From: Paraescarpia echinospica
Taxonomy: Eukaryota > Annelida > Polychaeta > Sabellida > Siboglinidae
Length of the DNA stretch: 64,000 nucleotides
Reading direction: 5' to 3'
NCBI GenBank assembly: GCA_020002185.1
Contig: CM034532.1
Coordinates: 25,584,100-25,648,099, forward strand
Made by a program: the position numbers and the translations under genes. The notes beneath the pieces are model-generated. The model did not search any database, was not told where the DNA came from, and was given only the letters and a program-made list of their open reading frames with translations. Shown in pieces: positions 61,011 through 64,000 of this stretch (the stretch's first letter is position 1; each line of letters opens with the position of its first letter).

Positions 61011-61713
61011 GAGTAGATGTATCAGTTGTTGTGTCAACTTATTAAATGATTAATATCAGTGAACAATGTCATGTTATATTAATCTTACCGCTGTGTAGTT
61101 TACCACTGTATGTGTGCTTGACCATGTGTTATTCCAGTTAGAATGATTTCATTTATCACACAGTTTACCGTTACTGCCAGCTTGTGTAGTACGTGTGTAC
61201 TTGACCCTTTTAGTTGTACATATACATAGATTATATACACAATTTTTTCTTCATTTCTTATATATGATACAATTGCCATATTGCTCAATTTTATCTGAAT
61301 GATCCAGTAAGTTTTATTGTTATACTAGCTGAGTTACTTGGCGTTGCCCGGGGGAGAAAAGGCAGTCATATGTACTAGACACTCCAAACCCATTCCAAAT
61401 CTTTCCAGCCTACCCGCATTATTAAATTGTAACTGGTCACTGGCCTAATTGTTAGGACAACCTTTCGCTAGAAATCGCACATGGTCACCCGTCTAATTGA
61501 TGTAACCAGCAACAGCGGATGCTGGGTTGAAAATAGTTTCAGCCCGATACATCAAAAACTAACGGAGATGTGGGTGCACAAACAAACAGAAAACAAAATG
61601 TTTTATAATATAGACAACTATACTGTCTAGTATATATATATATATATATATATATATGAACAATATCTTTAAAGTTTCTTACTGTTAAATTTTAGCTGCT
61701 TACTGTTTCACAG
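61011..61713. other. Rest of intron 8, with a possible mobile-element end
   Basis: Near 61325-61640 lies TACTAGCTGAGTTACTTGGC followed by GTTGCCCGGGGGAG, a motif I associate with dispersed element ends in many animal genomes, followed by about 250 bp of moderately GC-rich DNA and a (TA)n tract at 61631-61657. No coding part. The acceptor of exon 9 is TTACTGTTTCACAG. Confidence 0.45.
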
Positions 61714-61928
61714 TACACTCAACGTTCTTCTCGAATGTCATCACATGACCGCCAACGACTCGAACAACTCGAAGACCACGAACAACTGATTGAAAGACGA
61801 CAGAGCCACCTAGAGGCCAGAAGTTGCATGGATCGATGTGGCACCTTATTGCATCCGTTTAAGATCACTGTGGCTGTGTTGTTTCTTCTCATGGCCACTC
61901 TTGTGATCGTCTCACTTGTACTTACTAA
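61714..61928 (+). CDS. LMBRD1: LMBRD1 exon 9
   Basis: Seventy-one codons plus two bases, phase 0 in and phase 2 out. It begins YTQRSSRMSSHDRQRLEQLE and contains a basic/acidic coiled-coil-like stretch (DHEQLIERRQSHLEA), then CGTLLHPFKITVAVLFLLMA and the helix end LVIVSLVLT. This matches the cytosolic loop with its R-D-K/R-x-L-xQLE pattern and the next membrane helix of LMBD1. Donor ACTAA followed by GTCAGTGC; joining to exon 10 makes AAC (N) IDKILHSLG, as in the family. The last 19 exonic bases are part of the 47 bp array unit. Confidence 0.94.
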
Positions 61929-62756
61929 GTCAGTGCTCACTGCATTCACTGCAACATCTCACTCGTACTCACTAAGTCAGTGCTCACAGCATTCACTGCA
62001 ACATCTCACTCGTACTCACTAAGTCAGTGCTCACTGCATTCACTGCAACATCTCACTCGTACTCACTAAGTCAGTGCTCACTGCATTCACTGCAACATCT
62101 CACTCGTACTCACTAAGTCAGTGCTCACTGCATTCACTGCAACATCTCACTCGTACTCACTAAGTCAGTGCTCACTGCATTCACTGCAACATCTCACTCG
62201 TACTCACTAAGTCAGTGCTCACTGCATTCACTGCAACATCTCACTCGTACTCACTAAGTCAGTGCTCACTGCATTCACTGCAACATCTCACTCGTACTCA
62301 CTAAGTCAGTGCTCACTGCATTCACTGCAACATCTCACTCGTACTCACTAAGTCAGTGCTCACTGCATTCACTGCAACATCTCACTCGTACTCACTAAGT
62401 CAGTGCTCACTGCATTCACTGCAACATCTCACTCGTACTCACTAAGTCAGTGCTCACTGCATTCACTGCAACATCTCACTCGTACTCACTAAGTCAGTGC
62501 TCACTGCATTCACTGCAACATCTCACTCGTACTCACTAAGTCAGTGCTCACTGCATTCACTGCAACATCTCACTCGTACTCACTAAGTCAGTCCTCACTG
62601 CATTCACTGCAACATCTCACTCGTACTCACTAAGTCAATGCTCACTGCATTCACTGCCAACATCTCACTTGTACTCACTAACTCAGTGTTCTCTGCATTC
62701 ACTGCAAAATCTCACTTGTATTCACTAAGTCGGTGCTCACTGCATTCACTGCAACC
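61910..62756 (+). repeat. 47 bp array derived from the exon 9 donor
   Basis: About 18 near-identical copies of TCTCACTCGTACTCACTAAG followed by TCAGTGCTCACTGCATTCACTGCAACA in two parts; the first copy is exon 9 itself (TCTCACTTGTACTTACTAA) with its donor GTCAGT. The unit includes 19 exonic bases and the donor. Only the exon copy carries TTG and CTTACT; array copies share TCG and CTCACT, so the array was homogenised after it formed. The next donor shifts the frame and the third is preceded by TAA. Confidence 0.96.
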
Positions 62757-62994
62757 TTGTAATGTTGAATTGACATATTTGATTGAAGTTATTATTACTA
62801 AATGTAATTCCCAAATAAAGTCAACTTCTAAGAATAGTGCAAACAAAATGCTTAAAATGTACCATTACTGGAGAAATTCTGTATTTGGTCGAAATTACTA
62901 CTTGTAGTGCCACCTGTTGAGTGTTGATGAAATACTGTGGATGTGTTGAATTGGGAAAATTTATGTAGTGCCAGCATGTAACTAGTTACTTTAC
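62757..62994. other. Middle of intron 9, nothing seen
   Basis: AT-rich unique sequence between the donor array and the acceptor duplication. Confidence 0.55.
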
Positions 62995-63118
62995 CATTGC
63001 GTGTCTCGGTTGTAAAGCCAGTGAGTGGTGTTCACTTTCACATGACTCCCTTGCAGCATTGAGTGTCTCGGTTGTAAAGCCAGTGAGTGGTGTTCACTTT
63101 CACATGACTCTGTTGCAG
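62995..63118 (+). repeat. Two-copy 62 bp duplication of the exon 10 acceptor
   Basis: CATTGAGTGTCTCGGTTGTA through CATGACTCCCTTGCAG is repeated as CATTGAG... through CTGTTGCAG, and the real exon 10 then starts CATTGACAAG. Each unit starts with the first five or six bases of exon 10 and ends with TTGCAG, so the acceptor was duplicated with its exon edge. The upstream acceptor would shift the frame (62 nt). Confidence 0.94.
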
Positions 63119-63221
63119 CATTGACAAGATCCTGCACTCTCTTGGCCCTAAGATGGGCTATGCCCTGCCAGTGAGGAAACTGCCCAACCCTATTGACATA
63201 GTGCTCGTGTACGCACAGCGG
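63119..63221 (+). CDS. LMBRD1: LMBRD1 exon 10
   Basis: One hundred and three nt, phase 2 in and phase 0 out: IDKILHSLGPKMGYALPVRK, then LPNPIDIVLVYAQR. It corresponds to the luminal LDKALHSAG...LSNPLNMLLPLLQ segment of LMBD1. Donor CGG followed by GTGGGT. Acceptor and donor are each duplicated into the neighbouring intron. Confidence 0.94.
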
Positions 63222-63285
63222 GTGGGTACACACATAGTGCTCATGTACGCACAATGGGCGGGTACACACATAGTGCTTATGTATA
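63196..63285 (+). repeat. 36 bp duplication of the exon 10 donor
   Basis: ACATAGTGCTCGTGTACGCA with CAGCGG and the donor GTGGGTACAC is followed by ACATAGTGCTCATGTACGCA with CAATGG and GCGGGTACAC, then a third partial copy. The duplicate contains 26 exonic bases and a GC in place of GT. The extension is 36 nt, in frame and stop-free (12 residues), unlike the other decoys. Confidence 0.93.
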
Positions 63286-63389
63286 GGTATTAGTCATGTC
63301 TGTGTGTTGTTTTCCATGTGTTAGCCATTTCCACATTTTTACATTGTGCTGCAGGCATTAACCATGTATATAATAGTATGTTTTATGCT

Positions 63390-63802
63390 CCAGGTGTTAG
63401 TCATGTTTGTGTGTTATGCTCCAGGTGTCATGTCTGTGTTGTGCTCCATGTGTTAGTCATGTTTGTATTGTGTTTCATGTGTTTGTCATGTCCATGTGTT
63501 GTGGTATTGGTGTTAGACATATGCATATATTGTGCTCCAATATTAATTAGTTGTAAGTGCTGTGTTCCAGGCATTAGCCATGTGTGTCGTGCTCCAGGTG
63601 TTAGCCATGTGTGTCGTGCTCCAGGTGTTAGTCATGTGTGTCATGCTCCAGGTGTTAGTCGTGTGTGTGTGTGTGTGTGTGTGTCGTGCTCCAGATGTTA
63701 GTCATGTATTGTGCTCCAGATGTTAGTCATGTGTGTCGTGCTCCAGGTGTTAGTCATGTGTATAATGTTCCAGGTGTTAGTCATGTGTGTGTTGTGCTGC
63801 AG
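63390..63802 (+). repeat. ~27 bp array derived from the exon 11 acceptor
   Basis: About 15 degenerate copies of GTGTTAGTCATGTGTGTCGT then GCTCCAG. Exon 11 begins GTGTTCCCG after GCTGCAG, so each unit copies the acceptor and the first five exonic bases. A (TG)n stretch interrupts it at 63660-63683. The nearest upstream acceptor adds 29 nt and leads to GGT TAG in exon 11. Confidence 0.9.
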
Positions 63803-63907
63803 GTGTTCCCGCTGGACTACATCCTCCTCTCTGGGTTAGTGCTCTATTTCTTCCTCTGTTCAATGGCCGGCATCCAACGCCTCGGCATCTGGTTCTGCTG
63901 CATCCGC
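63803..63907 (+). CDS. LMBRD1: LMBRD1 exon 11
   Basis: Thirty-five codons, phase 0 at both ends: VFPLDYILLSGLVLYFFLCS, then MAGIQRLGIWFCCIR. VFPLDYIL and SMAGIxxxGIWF are diagnostic for LMBD1 and form a membrane helix and its cytosolic exit. Donor CGC followed by GTGAGTAC. The C-terminal part of the protein lies to the right of the window. Confidence 0.96.
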
Positions 63908-64000
63908 GTGAGTACATCATGACTTGTTGTTATCTGACTGAGTACATCATGACTTGTTGTTATCTGACTGAGTACATCGTGACTTGTTGTTATCTGGATG
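63908..64000 (+). repeat. 30 bp array starting at the exon 11 donor (runs off the edge)
   Basis: About three copies of GAGTACATCATGACTTGTTG plus TTATCTGACT, the first being the real donor GTGAGTACATC. The later copies have CTGAGTAC, so the GT has been lost in them. The array continues past the right edge. Confidence 0.88.

Larger units (their letters stand above)
38128..63907 (+). other. LMBRD1: LMBRD1 gene, exons 1-11 (partial gene span)
   Basis: Eleven plus-strand exons (38128-38187, 39563-39739, 40527-40590, 48488-48582, 51927-51994, 54252-54340, 58756-58829, 60158-60283, 61714-61928, 63119-63221, 63803-63907) join in frame to 392 residues. They are collinear with LMBRD1 (LMBD1) of vertebrates, including LVPVDIFLVSYMK, PLAYFYYEE, an NGTEW luminal glycosylation sequon, AYGMSAWPIDLIRG and VFPLDYILL. 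LMBD1 is a multi-pass lysosomal membrane protein that works with ABCD4 to move cobalamin from lysosome to cytosol; its loss in humans causes the cblF defect. The vertebrate protein is about 540 residues, so roughly 150 C-terminal residues are beyond the right edge. Introns are unusually rich in arrays made of the gene's own splice junctions. Confidence 0.95.

Noticed and set aside
1..64000. CRISPR-like direct repeats
   Set aside because: Units are contiguous with no unique spacers, in an intron-containing animal genome.

Overview
This is animal nuclear DNA: multi-exon genes with GT-AG introns, non-LTR retrotransposons, tRNA-derived SINEs and pogo/Tigger-type DNA transposons. The coding sequence is clearly related to vertebrate LMBRD1 and SLC4A11 but diverged from both. 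The repeat load is most like a marine invertebrate (mollusc-like), though the species cannot be fixed from the sequence. More than half of the window is minisatellite, in over twenty separate arrays with units of about 22 to 82 bp.

Two partial genes point away from each other. On the minus strand, three exons (8525-8219, 1947-1910, 1320-1116) join in frame into the N-terminal cytoplasmic part of an SLC4A11-like bicarbonate-transporter-family protein; the rest lies beyond the left edge. On the plus strand, eleven exons from 38128 to 63907 join in frame into 392 residues of LMBRD1 (LMBD1), the lysosomal membrane protein needed for cobalamin export; about the last quarter lies beyond the right edge. 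Exon phases and splice sites were worked out by hand, and every junction is frame-consistent.

Between the genes (about 9-38 kb) lie large satellite-like arrays: 26 bp at 9.1-10.3 kb, 48 bp at 10.6-17.8 kb with a 2.1 kb higher-order duplication, 43 bp at 20.4-21.9 kb, 32 bp at 30.0-31.8 kb and 32 bp at 34.9-35.6 kb. The same interval holds two dead LINEs, a pogo/Tigger-like element with TA target duplications, a 3.36 kb terminal-inverted-repeat element with a 6 bp target duplication, and a 540 bp polypurine tract.

The most striking observation is that many minisatellites in the LMBRD1 gene are copies of the gene's own splice junctions. The array units carry the end of the exon, the AG or GT dinucleotide and adjacent intron. 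This holds for the acceptors of exons 4, 5, 8, 10 and 11 and the donors of exons 5, 7, 8, 9, 10 and 11. The SLC4A11-like gene shows it too, at the donor of its exon at 1320-1116. The extreme case is intron 3: a 38 bp unit, repeated roughly 130 times over 5.1 kb, is almost entirely the first 34 nt of exon 4 plus GCAG. The mRNA frame is kept only if the junction nearest the exon body is chosen; nearly all decoy choices I traced by hand lead to a stop codon or frameshift.
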